Source of the DNA: Photobacterium chitinilyticum
Lineage (GTDB): Bacteria; Pseudomonadota; Gammaproteobacteria; Enterobacterales; Vibrionaceae
Reading direction: 5' to 3'
Length of the DNA: 64,000 nucleotides
Assembly: GCF_004104355.1 (NCBI RefSeq)
Contig: NZ_RJLM01000004.1
Coordinates: forward strand, 409,536-473,535
Below the pieces are notes generated by a model. That model ran no database searches. It was not told the DNA's origin and was given only the letters and a program-made list of their open reading frames with translations. The translations under genes and the position numbers were made by a program. Shown here piece after piece: positions 35,894 to 44,269 of this stretch. The stretch's first letter is position 1. Each line of letters starts with the position of its first letter.

Positions 35894-36787
35894 ATGTCGG
35901 ACGCAATAATGGAACAGGGAAGTAGCGCGGTGGTACCTGCAAAACGTGAATCCCTTTGGACCAAAGCATTTCAAAAATTTATTCGTGACAAGGTCGGTAT
36001 GATCAGCCTGTCTGTGGTTGGCTTATATCTTCTTATCGCTATTTTGGCGTGGCTAGGGCTGATAGCCCAGGGATGGGATGAACTGCTTGCCGACGGGCAA
36101 ATGGGACCGACGGCCGAGTATTGGTTCGGTACCAATATTAATGGTCAGGATATTTTCCAACGGGCTATTTACAGTACCAAAACCGCTTTTGAGGTTGGGT
36201 TGACCGTTGCTGTTGTGGCCACGATCACGGGCGCGCTGGTAGGTTCGACCACCGGGTATTTTTCGGGAACATGGATTGACGAGCTATTTCTCTGGCTGAT
36301 GAACTGTCTTGATTGTATTCCATATTATTTGATGGTTGCCGCTTTTGCGGTCGCCCTGGCCGATAACCCTTATGCCATGCATATCGCCATGATGTCCTGT
36401 TTTTGGATGGGAACGGCACGGTTGGTGCGGGGTGAGGTGATAAAGCTGAAGAATATGGAGTTTACCGAAGCCGCTCGCTCGTTGGGCGTGCCGGTTTACC
36501 GAGTGATCTTCAAACACCTGCTACCCAATACGTCGCACATCCTTCTGGTAGAGATGACACTGTTGTTTATCACTGCCATTAAAAGTGAGGTGATTCTGAG
36601 CTTCCTCGGCTTGGGTGTGAAAGACAGTATTAGCTGGGGGCTTATGATCGCTGAGGCCAGTGGTGAGGTGACGGCAGGTTATTTCTGCAACTTCTTCGCC
36701 TCTTCAGGCATGCTGTTTGTACTCGTGTTGGCCTTCAACATGTTCTCTGATTCGCTGCAAGACGCGTTGGACCCAAGGAAGATTTGA
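35894..36787 (+). CDS. Peptide-type ABC importer permease (DppC-like)
   Basis: This 297-residue membrane protein is the DppC/OppC type. It has a cytoplasmic N-terminus with one span near residues 35-55, a periplasmic loop with HPFGTD-like WFGTNINGQDIFQRAIYSTKTAFEVG, and the EAA loop TEAARSLGVPVYRVIFKHLLPN near 195. SEVILSFLGLGVKDSISWGLMI follows. AAGGA precedes the ATG. It ends one base before the first ATPase gene. Confidence 0.92.
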   Translation: MSDAIMEQGSSAVVPAKRESLWTKAFQKFIRDKVGMISLSVVGLYLLIAILAWLGLIAQGWDELLADGQMGPTAEYWFGTNINGQDIFQRAIYSTKTAFEVGLTVAVVATITGALVGSTTGYFSGTWIDELFLWLMNCLDCIPYYLMVAAFAVALADNPYAMHIAMMSCFWMGTARLVRGEVIKLKNMEFTEAARSLGVPVYRVIFKHLLPNTSHILLVEMTLLFITAIKSEVILSFLGLGVKDSISWGLMIAEASGEVTAGYFCNFFASSGMLFVLVLAFNMFSDSLQDALDPRKI

Positions 36788-36788
36788 T

Positions 36789-37775
36789 ATGTCTGAGCAA
36801 ACCCCACTGTTATCGGTGGAGAATCTTACGGTTGAATTCAAGACCGACAAAGGCACGGTTCGCGCGATTAACGGAGTGAACTTTAAGGTGATGCCGGGTG
36901 AAACGGTAGCTATAGTCGGCGAGTCCGGCTGTGGTAAATCCGTCAGCTCGTTGTCTATTATGGGCTTGGTGCCATCACCTCCGGGTAAGATTGTTGATGG
37001 TAGCATTATTTTCAAAGGCCGTGAGTTGGTGGGCCTGAACGAGAAAGAATATCGCAAAGTTCGTGGTAACGAAATTTCGATGATCTTCCAGGAACCGATG
37101 ACGGCGTTAAACCCGGTGCTGAGGATCTCGACCCAGATGGTTGATGTGATTCGGCTCCACAACGATGTCAGCAAAAAGCAGGCACGTGCTCGAGCGATCG
37201 AGATGCTTGATACTGTCGGAATCCCTTCTCCTAAACAAAGGATTGATCAGTATCCTCATGAACTTTCTGGTGGTATGCGCCAGCGGGTTATGATTGCCAT
37301 GGCACTGTCATGTGGCCCTGATCTGCTGTTGGCTGATGAGCCGACGACTGCACTGGATGTCACCATTCAGGCTCAGGTAATGGACGAAATGGTTCGGTTG
37401 CAAAAAGAGCTGAATATGGCTGTGATCCTGGTTACCCATGATTTGGGTGTCGTGGCTGAGTCATGCCAGCGGGTAGTCGTGATGTACTGCGGTCAAATTA
37501 TCGAGGAAGGGCCGGTAGAAGCCATTTTCGCCAACCCGAAGCATCCTTATACCAAAGGGCTGTTGGAATCGATCCCGGTTGTGCGGGATAAAAAAGTTCC
37601 CCGTTTGCCGACCATCAAAGGGGTTGTTCCTGATCTGCTGCATTTGCCGAACGGTTGCCGTTTTGCCGATCGTTGCGACAAGGTCCATAGCCGCTGTCAT
37701 GAAGTGGTCCCTGAACTCAGTGGATGTGAAATACACCGGGTCGCCTGTTTTAGCCCGAATGGAGATGTTCAATGA
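36789..37775 (+). CDS. Peptide-type ABC importer ATPase (DppD-like)
   Basis: This 328-residue ATPase has Walker [15 protein letters not shown] near residue 43, the Q-loop EPMTALNP, and the signature [17 protein letters not shown] near 157. Walker B is [12 protein letters not shown] and the switch region [11 protein letters not shown]. The C-terminal oligopeptide-ABC extension has cysteines ([24 protein letters not shown]) that in DppD homologues bind an iron-sulfur cluster. I set the start at ATG 36789; a longer frame would run back into the permease gene. Its end overlaps the next gene by 4 bp (ATGA). Confidence 0.93.
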   Translation: MSEQTPLLSVENLTVEFKTDKGTVRAINGVNFKVMPGETVAIVGESGCGKSVSSLSIMGLVPSPPGKIVDGSIIFKGRELVGLNEKEYRKVRGNEISMIFQEPMTALNPVLRISTQMVDVIRLHNDVSKKQARARAIEMLDTVGIPSPKQRIDQYPHELSGGMRQRVMIAMALSCGPDLLLADEPTTALDVTIQAQVMDEMVRLQKELNMAVILVTHDLGVVAESCQRVVVMYCGQIIEEGPVEAIFANPKHPYTKGLLESIPVVRDKKVPRLPTIKGVVPDLLHLPNGCRFADRCDKVHSRCHEVVPELSGCEIHRVACFSPNGDVQ

Positions 37776-38746
37776 GTGAAGTATTGTTAGAGGTTAACGG
37801 CCTCAAGAAACACTTTTCGGCAGGCAGTCGCTTTTTTGGGACACCGGCAACCTGTAAAGCAGTAGATGATGTCAGCTTTACCATTGAACGAGGAAAAACA
37901 CTTGGCTTAGTCGGTGAGTCAGGTTGCGGTAAGTCAACCTTGGGCCGTTGCGTATTGCGATTGCATGAGCCGACTTCTGGTGAAGTGAAATTGGAGGGGG
38001 TGAATATCTCTCAGCTGAGAGGTCGTGACCTCAAGGCGATGCGGCGAGATATTCAGATCATTTTTCAAGATCCCTATGCTTCGCTGAACCCGAGAATGAC
38101 GATTCATGAGATCCTGCGCGAACCTCTGGATACCCATAAAATCGGTACGGAAGATGAACGAGAAGCCAAAATTGCCGAAGTGATGGCAATTGTTGGTCTT
38201 CGTCCACAAGTGCTAAACCGCTATCCCCATGAGTTTTCAGGTGGTCAGCGACAGCGGATCGGTATTGCACGGGCGTTGGTACTTGAGCCAAAGTTCATTG
38301 TTGCCGATGAGCCCGTTTCAGCTCTGGACGTATCGGTGCAGGCTCAGGTACTCAATTTGATCGCGGATCTGCAGGAGAAGAAGGGGATTTCCTTCTTGTT
38401 TATTGCTCATGATCTTGGTGTGGTTCAGCATATCTGCGACGAGGTCGGTGTCATGTATCTGGGGAGGATTGTCGAAAAAGCGCCGGCGGAAGTGCTCTAT
38501 CGCAATCCCAAGCACCCATATACCCAGGCATTGCTGTCGGCCATTCCGATCCCGGATCCGACTGCCAGCAAAGAGTCAATGAAGTTGCAGGGGGATGTAC
38601 CTTCACCATTGGCGCCACCAAGCGGATGTACTTTTAGGACTCGTTGCCCCCATGCGATGAGTCGGTGCAAGGAAGAACGACCAGTTGCTCACAATACGGG
38701 TGAGCAAGGCGGAGAGCATCTCGTTGCCTGTCACTTATTTGACTGA
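37772..38746 (+). CDS. Peptide-type ABC importer ATPase (DppF-like)
   Basis: This 324-residue ATPase has Walker [14 protein letters not shown] near 49, the signature HEFSGGQRQRIGIARAL near 155, and Walker B FIVADEPVSALD. The switch segment is LFIAHDLGVVQHI. It also ends in the oligopeptide extension with clustered cysteines (SGCTFRTRCPHAMSRC). With the DppD-like subunit it powers the importer as a heterodimer. It is the last gene of the operon and is followed by a terminator shared with the convergent deacetylase gene. Confidence 0.93.
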   Translation: MSEVLLEVNGLKKHFSAGSRFFGTPATCKAVDDVSFTIERGKTLGLVGESGCGKSTLGRCVLRLHEPTSGEVKLEGVNISQLRGRDLKAMRRDIQIIFQDPYASLNPRMTIHEILREPLDTHKIGTEDEREAKIAEVMAIVGLRPQVLNRYPHEFSGGQRQRIGIARALVLEPKFIVADEPVSALDVSVQAQVLNLIADLQEKKGISFLFIAHDLGVVQHICDEVGVMYLGRIVEKAPAEVLYRNPKHPYTQALLSAIPIPDPTASKESMKLQGDVPSPLAPPSGCTFRTRCPHAMSRCKEERPVAHNTGEQGGEHLVACHLFD

Positions 38747-38776
38747 TTTTTTGCCGAGCAGCAGTTAACGTTACCT

Positions 38777-38819
38777 AAAGGCCAGCAGCATGCATGAAAG
38801 CGATGTTGTTGGCCTTTTT
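38777..38819. terminator. Bidirectional terminator
   Basis: AAAGGCC at 38777-38783 starts a 15-bp stem (two G-U pairs) completed by ATGTTGTTGGCCTTT ending near 38817 with a T-run. It lies between the convergent DppF-like and deacetylase genes. Confidence 0.7.
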
Positions 38820-38833
38820 ACTTGCTTGTCTTT

Positions 38834-39757
38834 TTATTTACTGGCTAATACATCGATATGGGCATGGACACTGTGTGCCAGTGCAAGTAGGTCATACCCT
38901 CCCTCCAGTACAGACACAACTCTATTATTAGCAAAGCATGCGGCTGCATCCGTGATGAGGCCGGTGACCCAGCGGTAGTCACTTTCATCAAGCAGAAGCT
39001 GTCCTAGCGGATCCTCTTTGTGGGCATCGAAACCTGCCGACACAAAGATCATTTGGGGTTGGTGACGGTGCAGTGCCGGCAGCCAGTCGCGTTCGACGGC
39101 GAGGCGAAACTCGCTGCCTTTGGTTCCGGCGGTCAGAGGTGAGTTAATAATGTTGGGACGTTGAATATCATAGTATCTCAGAGGATAAAAAGGGTGCTGA
39201 AAGGTTGAGCATACCAATACCTCCGGGCGATCTTTGAAGCTATCTATAGTGCCGTTGCAGTGGTGGACGTCAAAATCGAGAACAGCGACTCTTTCTATCT
39301 CGGTACGACTTAGCGCATGTTCGATTCCGACCGCAATATTATTGAAAAAACAAAACCCCATGGCTGTGCTTTTTTCAGCATGGTGCCCGGGCGGCCGTAC
39401 GGCACAGAAGGCATTGGTGATCTTGCTATCGAGCACCATGTCCGTTGCCATGGTTACTGCCCCGGCAGCCAAGCGGGCTGCATGCATGGTGAACGGGTTG
39501 AGTGCCGTATCGGGATCGGCGTATACCAGACCAGTCTCTGGCTGGAGGCTGTCGAGCCAGCGAATATATTCGACAGGATGGACTTTTTCCAACATCTCGT
39601 CGGAGGCGGCTTGGGCTGCCAGCCATTTTATTCGGTCACCCAACTCGGTTGATGCCAAATACTGTGTTATGGCTCCCAGCCGCTCCGGGCACTCGGGGTG
39701 ATCCGGGCCCATTACATGCTTTAAGTAATCTCCATGGGTGATAAAAGCCGTGGTCAT
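38834..39757 (-). CDS. Class II histone-deacetylase-like amidohydrolase
   Basis: This 307-residue protein has all HDAC-family landmarks. They are the N-terminal HPECPERL, the active-site pair HH in RPPGHHAE near residue 122, zinc ligands in DFDVHHCNGT near 160 and AGFDAHKEDPLG near 245, and EGGYD near 290. Bacterial members remove acetyl groups from acetylpolyamines or other N-acetyl compounds. The natural substrate here is unknown. It is transcribed alone, convergent with the peptide ABC operon and divergent from hinT. Confidence 0.92.
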   Translation of the reverse strand: MTTAFITHGDYLKHVMGPDHPECPERLGAITQYLASTELGDRIKWLAAQAASDEMLEKVHPVEYIRWLDSLQPETGLVYADPDTALNPFTMHAARLAAGAVTMATDMVLDSKITNAFCAVRPPGHHAEKSTAMGFCFFNNIAVGIEHALSRTEIERVAVLDFDVHHCNGTIDSFKDRPEVLVCSTFQHPFYPLRYYDIQRPNIINSPLTAGTKGSEFRLAVERDWLPALHRHQPQMIFVSAGFDAHKEDPLGQLLLDESDYRWVTGLITDAAACFANNRVVSVLEGGYDLLALAHSVHAHIDVLASK

Positions 39758-39885
39758 AGCTAGCAGCTCCTTCCAGCAAATGGCTTTTCCTGTGAAAAGG
39801 GGGTAAGCCGTTATGCTTTACTTTCAGGGTTACATATAACGCTTTTAACTATAGTTGAAGCCTACAACACTGAGTGAGGATTCTA

Positions 39886-40227
39886 ATGGATTGTATTTTC
39901 TGTAAAATTGCGAGCAAAGCGATTCCGGCGACGTTGATTTATGATGATGATCAGATTGTCGCTTTCCATGATAATGCTCCCCAGGCCCCGACGCATATTT
40001 TACTCGTACCGCATCAGCACATCGCTACTATCAACGAACTGGGGAAAGAAAACAGTGATCTAATTAGCCATATGATCCTGACGGCAACCCAGCTGGCTAA
40101 GGATTTGTCATTGGCTGACGACGGTTACCGATTGGTGTGGAACTGTAACCGTCAGGGAGGACAAGCAGTATATCATATTCATTTGCATCTGCTCGGAGGG
40201 CGCAATATGCACTGGCCTCCGGGGTAA
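39886..40227 (+). CDS. hinT: HIT-family purine nucleoside phosphoramidase
   Basis: This 113-residue protein is of the HinT branch: DCIFCKIASKAIPATLIYDDDQIVAFHD at the N-terminus and the histidine triad HIHLHLLGGR near residue 100. HinT hydrolyses AMP-lysine-type phosphoramidates and acyl-adenylates. I set the start at ATG 39886, which gives MDCIFCKI as in homologues and has GAGGA seven bases upstream; a GTG 12 bp earlier is in frame. Length matches the family. Confidence 0.94.
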   Translation: MDCIFCKIASKAIPATLIYDDDQIVAFHDNAPQAPTHILLVPHQHIATINELGKENSDLISHMILTATQLAKDLSLADDGYRLVWNCNRQGGQAVYHIHLHLLGGRNMHWPPG

Positions 40228-40244
40228 GGCTGCAGGGTTATTGG

Positions 40245-41168
40245 TTAGCTTGGTATTTTGTGGCGGCGCAAAGCCGAGATCAGTGATGTACCGCCAATCA
40301 TTACCAGCATTGAAAGCATCACGATAACCACACCAAAACCGACATGCGACCAAGGTTCGATATGGCCGAGAGCACGGTCTACCAGTAGCACCATTACCGG
40401 GATCAGGTAGGTGTAGGCAGATACCTGTTCAGGTGCCAAGGAGACGCTGCCTTGCTGGAATAAAAAGAAGCTCAATGCAGTTGCAAAGATCGCCAGATAT
40501 CCAATACCGAGCCAGATGTCAGTTGAAATTACAGACCAGTTTGTCGTGGTAAGCTGCGGAGCTGCTCCCAGAGTGAGCAGTCCCGTGGCACATACCAGTG
40601 TCCAACAGGTCATATGGGTGATTGACTCACCACGATAGAATTTCCTCACTACTATTGGGTTCAGCGCCATCGCCAAACAGCCAAGCAGGTAGATTTTATT
40701 TGAGCTAGTCAGAGCAATAGAGCCCGCCGCCGACAGATCACCACGGAAGATGATCAATCCAGCTCCTATCATTCCCCCCAGCAGAGCAACAATAACGGTT
40801 AAAGGAGCACGACGTCTGAATATAACGGCGGCCAAAACGGCGCTCATAAGCGGGACCGTTGTATATAGCGCACTGGTATCAAGGGCGCTGGTATCCTGCA
40901 GCGCGATAAACATCGTGACGAAGTAGGTCAGTGCCGGCAGACAGATCAAGGTGTAGCGGGCAAAATCTTTGGCTGTTGGTATGCGAAACTGTTTTTGCCC
41001 AATTAATAGTCCCACAAATAGCAGGCTGGCAAGCAGGTAGCGTATCCAGGTAACAACCAGAGGGTTCAACTGCGCGGTGATATGGCTGCCAATCGGGAAC
41101 GAGAGGCTGATCAGTGCTGTGAAGGCAAACATCTTGAGGTGCGCAGTGTGGCTGGCTGTCATTGTCAT
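40245..41168 (-). CDS. DMT-superfamily (EamA) transporter
   Basis: This inner-membrane protein of about 307 residues has ten hydrophobic spans in two EamA halves. The first half begins LKMFAFTALISLSFPIGSHITAQLNPLVVTWIRYLLASLLFVGL; ALDTSALYTTVPLMSAVLAAVIFRRR is the TM3-TM4 hallmark. The second half contains VSAYTYLIPVMVLLVD. The substrate is unknown. I chose ATG 41168; a TTG 36 bp upstream is in frame. It is divergent from a RutR-like TetR gene across a spacer with a perfect palindrome, so it is likely regulated by it. Confidence 0.85.
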   Translation of the reverse strand: MTMTASHTAHLKMFAFTALISLSFPIGSHITAQLNPLVVTWIRYLLASLLFVGLLIGQKQFRIPTAKDFARYTLICLPALTYFVTMFIALQDTSALDTSALYTTVPLMSAVLAAVIFRRRAPLTVIVALLGGMIGAGLIIFRGDLSAAGSIALTSSNKIYLLGCLAMALNPIVVRKFYRGESITHMTCWTLVCATGLLTLGAAPQLTTTNWSVISTDIWLGIGYLAIFATALSFFLFQQGSVSLAPEQVSAYTYLIPVMVLLVDRALGHIEPWSHVGFGVVIVMLSMLVMIGGTSLISALRRHKIPS

Positions 41169-41324
41169 AGGCAAGTTACTCGTTAAAAAGGTGATAGGGT
41201 TCAAATTGCGGACTATTTAATCAATACTTGACCCTGCGGTCAACAATTTTGTGATGTTAATCACGGCAAGGGAGAGCTTTCGCCGTTATCAGAGATCCAT
41301 TACTATAGAAAAACCAAATATAAC

Positions 41325-41340
41325 AATGTGCTGGCACATT
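41325..41340. promoter_or_regulatory. Perfect 7-2-7 palindrome, candidate TetR operator
   Basis: AATGTGC-TG-GCACATT is a 16-bp palindrome with a 2-bp centre, 68 bp before the TetR gene and 157 bp before the DMT transporter. The geometry equals that of the RutR operator in E. coli (TTGACCA-N2-TGGTCAA), though the bases differ. Confidence 0.6.
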
Positions 41341-41408
41341 AAATAATGGTCCAGTGTTGTTATTGACCAAGTTAGGTATTTGAATTTATCGGGTAGGCAG
41401 GGCTGTCA

Positions 41409-42023
41409 ATGTCACGAATAAGAGAAAAGAATCAAGAGCTGATAATACAGGTTGCTTGCCAGCTTTTTGCTGAGCAAGGCTACGCGGCAACCAAGATGGC
41501 TGATATTGCCAAGGCCGCCGATGTACCCAAGCCCAATATCTATTATTATTTCAAAGCCAAGGACAACTTGTACCGAGCCGTCCTCGAGAGCGTTACGCTT
41601 CCGTTGCTTGAGGCGTCAAAACCGATTGAGCTGCTTGATGAACCAAGTGAAGCTCTCAGTGAATACATCAAGACCAAGCTGAGAATATCCCGAGATCACC
41701 CTTATGCCTCTAAGGCGTTTGCCAATGAGATGATGACTGGTGCCAAGTATCTGCCGGAAGATATTGCCAATAAGCTTCATTGTCAGTCTGAGATGATCAT
41801 TGCTAAATTTGAACGTTGGATTGAGCGCGGTGCGATGGCACGCGTATCTCCGCATCATTTGATGTTTACGATTTGGGCTGCAACGCAAACCTATGCCGAT
41901 TTCAGTTGGCAGATCTGCAAGGTGATGGACAAACAGCAGCTTGATGATCAAGACTTTGCGGATGCTGCAGAATTTCTGACGCGCTTGGTAATTAACGGTT
42001 GTCAGATAGACCAGTTGAAGTAG
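41409..42023 (+). CDS. TetR-family regulator, RutR/YcdC-like C-terminal domain
   Basis: This 204-residue protein has a TetR helix-turn-helix at about 10-55 (FAEQGYAATKMADIAKAADVPKPNIYYYFKAKDNLYRAVL). Its C-terminal domain resembles that of RutR (FANEMMTGAKYLPEDIA, FERWIERGAMARVSPHHLMFTIWAATQTYADF). RutR senses uracil/thymine and controls pyrimidine and purine use in E. coli. The gene is convergent with an 8-oxoguanine-deaminase-like gene and divergent from a DMT transporter, which fits a nucleobase-related role, but that role is inferred. Confidence 0.88.
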   Translation: MSRIREKNQELIIQVACQLFAEQGYAATKMADIAKAADVPKPNIYYYFKAKDNLYRAVLESVTLPLLEASKPIELLDEPSEALSEYIKTKLRISRDHPYASKAFANEMMTGAKYLPEDIANKLHCQSEMIIAKFERWIERGAMARVSPHHLMFTIWAATQTYADFSWQICKVMDKQQLDDQDFADAAEFLTRLVINGCQIDQLK

Positions 42024-42034
42024 GTATTTTTCGC

Positions 42035-42070
42035 CAGTCCCAGTCCCAGTCCCAGTCCCAGTTTCAGTAC
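42035..42070. repeat. Hexanucleotide CAGTCC tandem repeat
   Basis: Four exact copies of CAGTCC (42035-42058) are followed by two degenerate copies (CAGTTT, CAGTAC). The array starts 12 bp after the TetR stop and precedes the terminator. It is a short simple-sequence repeat, potentially variable between strains. Confidence 0.85.
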
Positions 42071-42077
42071 TAGTCGC

Positions 42078-42110
42078 AAGCCAGCCATTGGTGTGGCTGG
42101 CTTGGTTTTT
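42078..42110. terminator. Terminator between the TetR and deaminase genes
   Basis: AAGCCAGCC (42078-42086) pairs with GGCTGGCTT (42095-42103), followed by GGTTTTTT. It ends the TetR transcript; the convergent deaminase gene ends at 42137. Confidence 0.75.
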
Positions 42111-42136
42111 TGGTCAAGAGTATTGCTACACAAGAG

Positions 42137-43501
42137 TTACATCAGTGCTTGAGCTTTCCGGGCGAGTCGCTTGGCCGCATTACGGTGCTTAGACAATAGT
42201 TGCTCGAGGTCGACACCGAGTACATGTCCATCATGTACTCGCCACTGCCCGGCAACCATCACCCGATCAGCCTGGTAGGCTCCGCACAGAATCAATGCGG
42301 CAAGCGGGTCGTGGGAACCGGAAAAACGAATATCATCCAATTTGAACATGGCAATATCAGCCTGCTTCCCTACTTCCAAAGTGCCGAAATCATCTCGTCC
42401 CATTGCCTTGGCCGAGCCAGAGGTGGCCCAGCGTAAGGCATCAAAATGGCTGACATTGGCCGAGCCATAGCGAAGTCGCTGAATATACAACGCCATGCGA
42501 ACTTCATTGATCAGGTTCGAACCATCATTCGATGCCGAGCCGTCTACCCCCAAGCCAACATTGACACCTGCCGCTTCTAGCTCTTTGTTACGGCATATAC
42601 CGGAAGCCAACATCATGTTCGAGGACGGACAGTGACAAATGCCGACATTGGCCTTGCCGAGGCGGGCGATTTCCTCTTCATTGAAATGAATGCCATGTGC
42701 CAGCCAGGTGCGGTGGTTCAGCCAGCCGACATCTTCGAGATAGTCGACCGGACGGAGGCCAAAACGCTCAAGACAGAAGTCCTCTTCGTCGATGGTTTCG
42801 CATAAATGGGTGTGAACCATGACATTTTCGGTTTTGGCAATGCGTGCCGTTTCTTTCATCAGTTCTGTGGTGACAGAGAAAGGCGAGCATGGAGCGAGTG
42901 CCAGCTGGATCATGGCACCATCACCGCGCTGGTGGTAATTGCGGATTAGCCGCAGGCTATCATCAATGATGGTTTGTTCGGTCTGAATCGTATGGCGCGG
43001 TGGCAAGCCGCCCTCATCTTCCCCAAGGCTCATTGAACCGCGGGTGAAAATGGCTCTAACGGCCAGCTTATTGGCGACTTCAACCTGAAGGTCGATGGCA
43101 TGTTCAAGGCCGGTTGGTATTAGGTAGTGATGATCAGAAGCAGTGGTGCAGCCGGACATCATCATCTCAACCAGTGCGACTTCTGTTGCCAGGCTCATCA
43201 TTTCTTCGTCAAGCCCTGCCCAGACCGGGTAGAGAGTTTTAAGCCAGTGGAATAACTCTTTGTTAAGCGCATCGGGGTAGGCGCGTGTCAGTGTCTGGTA
43301 AAAGTGATGATGGGCATTGACTAGCCCAGGGGTAACAACATGTTGGCTGGCATCGATAACGGTGTCGATTTTGTGGGAAGGTTCGTGCCCCAAGCTGATC
43401 AACTCAATAACCTTGTCACCTTGGATGACTATACCTCCTCGGGCATCTTCATCGTTTCCGGTGTACATTGCTAAAGGGTTTTTAAGCCAGATGGTTTCCA
43501 T
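42137..43501 (-). CDS. 8-oxoguanine deaminase-like amidohydrolase
   Basis: This 454-residue amidohydrolase-superfamily enzyme has the metal-binding HxH in VNAHHHFYQTLTRAYPDALNKELFHWL near residue 64. The third and catalytic histidines are in VHTHLCET and LAHGIHFNEEEI, and the catalytic aspartate is in GLGVDGSASND near 325. The FHWLKTLYPVWAGLDEE segment and overall layout match the 8-oxoguanine/isocytosine deaminase (Pa0142-type) branch, next to AtzB and TrzN hydrolases. It likely deaminates an oxidised or natural purine in the cytoplasm. Guanine deaminase and triazine hydrolases are alternatives. The RutR-like neighbour supports a nucleobase role. Confidence 0.86.
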   Translation of the reverse strand: METIWLKNPLAMYTGNDEDARGGIVIQGDKVIELISLGHEPSHKIDTVIDASQHVVTPGLVNAHHHFYQTLTRAYPDALNKELFHWLKTLYPVWAGLDEEMMSLATEVALVEMMMSGCTTASDHHYLIPTGLEHAIDLQVEVANKLAVRAIFTRGSMSLGEDEGGLPPRHTIQTEQTIIDDSLRLIRNYHQRGDGAMIQLALAPCSPFSVTTELMKETARIAKTENVMVHTHLCETIDEEDFCLERFGLRPVDYLEDVGWLNHRTWLAHGIHFNEEEIARLGKANVGICHCPSSNMMLASGICRNKELEAAGVNVGLGVDGSASNDGSNLINEVRMALYIQRLRYGSANVSHFDALRWATSGSAKAMGRDDFGTLEVGKQADIAMFKLDDIRFSGSHDPLAALILCGAYQADRVMVAGQWRVHDGHVLGVDLEQLLSKHRNAAKRLARKAQALM

Positions 43502-43749
43502 TCATAGTAATCCTTAGCCATCTCAACCTTTTCAGGGGAGAGGGTCTTTATCACATTGCTTGTTAATAGATAGATTGGGTTAAGTGCTATTGCCTACTGC
43601 TATTGAGGTAGTTAGCAATATCCACACAGGCTACCAGTTTATTGTGCTTAGTGTCTGCCGTTTTGTTACATTTTTCAAACGTGAGTTTGACTTTTCGTAT
43701 TTCACAGACTTAACTGGTCTAATGAGTCGGTAATTAAAGAGAGAAGGCA

Positions 43750-44244
43750 ATGGAAAGCAGAGTCGCTCAAGCAAACAAGATGCTGAAACAGTTTGGCAAA
43801 CATAAGGTTAAGCTAATTGATTATTGTACTCCTGAGATCATGGAGATCAGCGATGATCATCTCTCGTTGAAGATCCCTCTTAATGACAAGACCAAAAATC
43901 ACCTTGAGAGTATGTATTTCGGGGCTCTGGCTATTGGTGCAGATGTTGCTGCTGGATTGCTGGCAATGGATATGGCGAATAACTCGGGGCTAGACGTATC
44001 TCTTGCCTTTAAATCTGTACAAGGTGAATTTTTGCGAAGACCTGAAGATGATGTGATTTTTAGTTGTTACCAGGGGAAAATGATCCGCGAAATGCTTGAG
44101 AAGAGTCATCAAACTGGAACAAGAGTGAATGAACCAGTCTCTGTAACCGTCACCTGTCCTGCGCGTGATGGGAATGAACCTGTAGCGACTTTTTCTCTGA
44201 CACTGTCACTCAAGGTTGTGTCGACATTGGCGACGGCTGAATAA
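43750..44244 (+). CDS. DUF4442 hot-dog-fold protein, putative thioesterase
   Basis: This 164-residue protein has the hot-dog pattern of the DUF4442/PaaI-like group: ISDDHLSLKIPLNDKTKNHLESMYFGALAIGADVAAGLLAMDMA holds the central helix with the conserved HLESMYFGAL segment, and LAFKSVQGEFLRRPEDDVIF is a strand region. Such proteins are thought to cleave acyl-CoA thioesters, but few have been tested. It is a single-gene unit with GAGAAGGC upstream of the ATG, convergent with the following membrane-protein gene. Confidence 0.8.
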   Translation: MESRVAQANKMLKQFGKHKVKLIDYCTPEIMEISDDHLSLKIPLNDKTKNHLESMYFGALAIGADVAAGLLAMDMANNSGLDVSLAFKSVQGEFLRRPEDDVIFSCYQGKMIREMLEKSHQTGTRVNEPVSVTVTCPARDGNEPVATFSLTLSLKVVSTLATAE

Positions 44245-44269
44245 GTATCCTCCTAGACAGCAGTTTTAT

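Noticed and set aside
41347-41369. TGGTC...GACCA as a RutR operator
   Set aside because: The half-sites are 13 bp apart, unlike the 2-bp gap of the RutR site; the nearby 7-2-7 palindrome is a better candidate.
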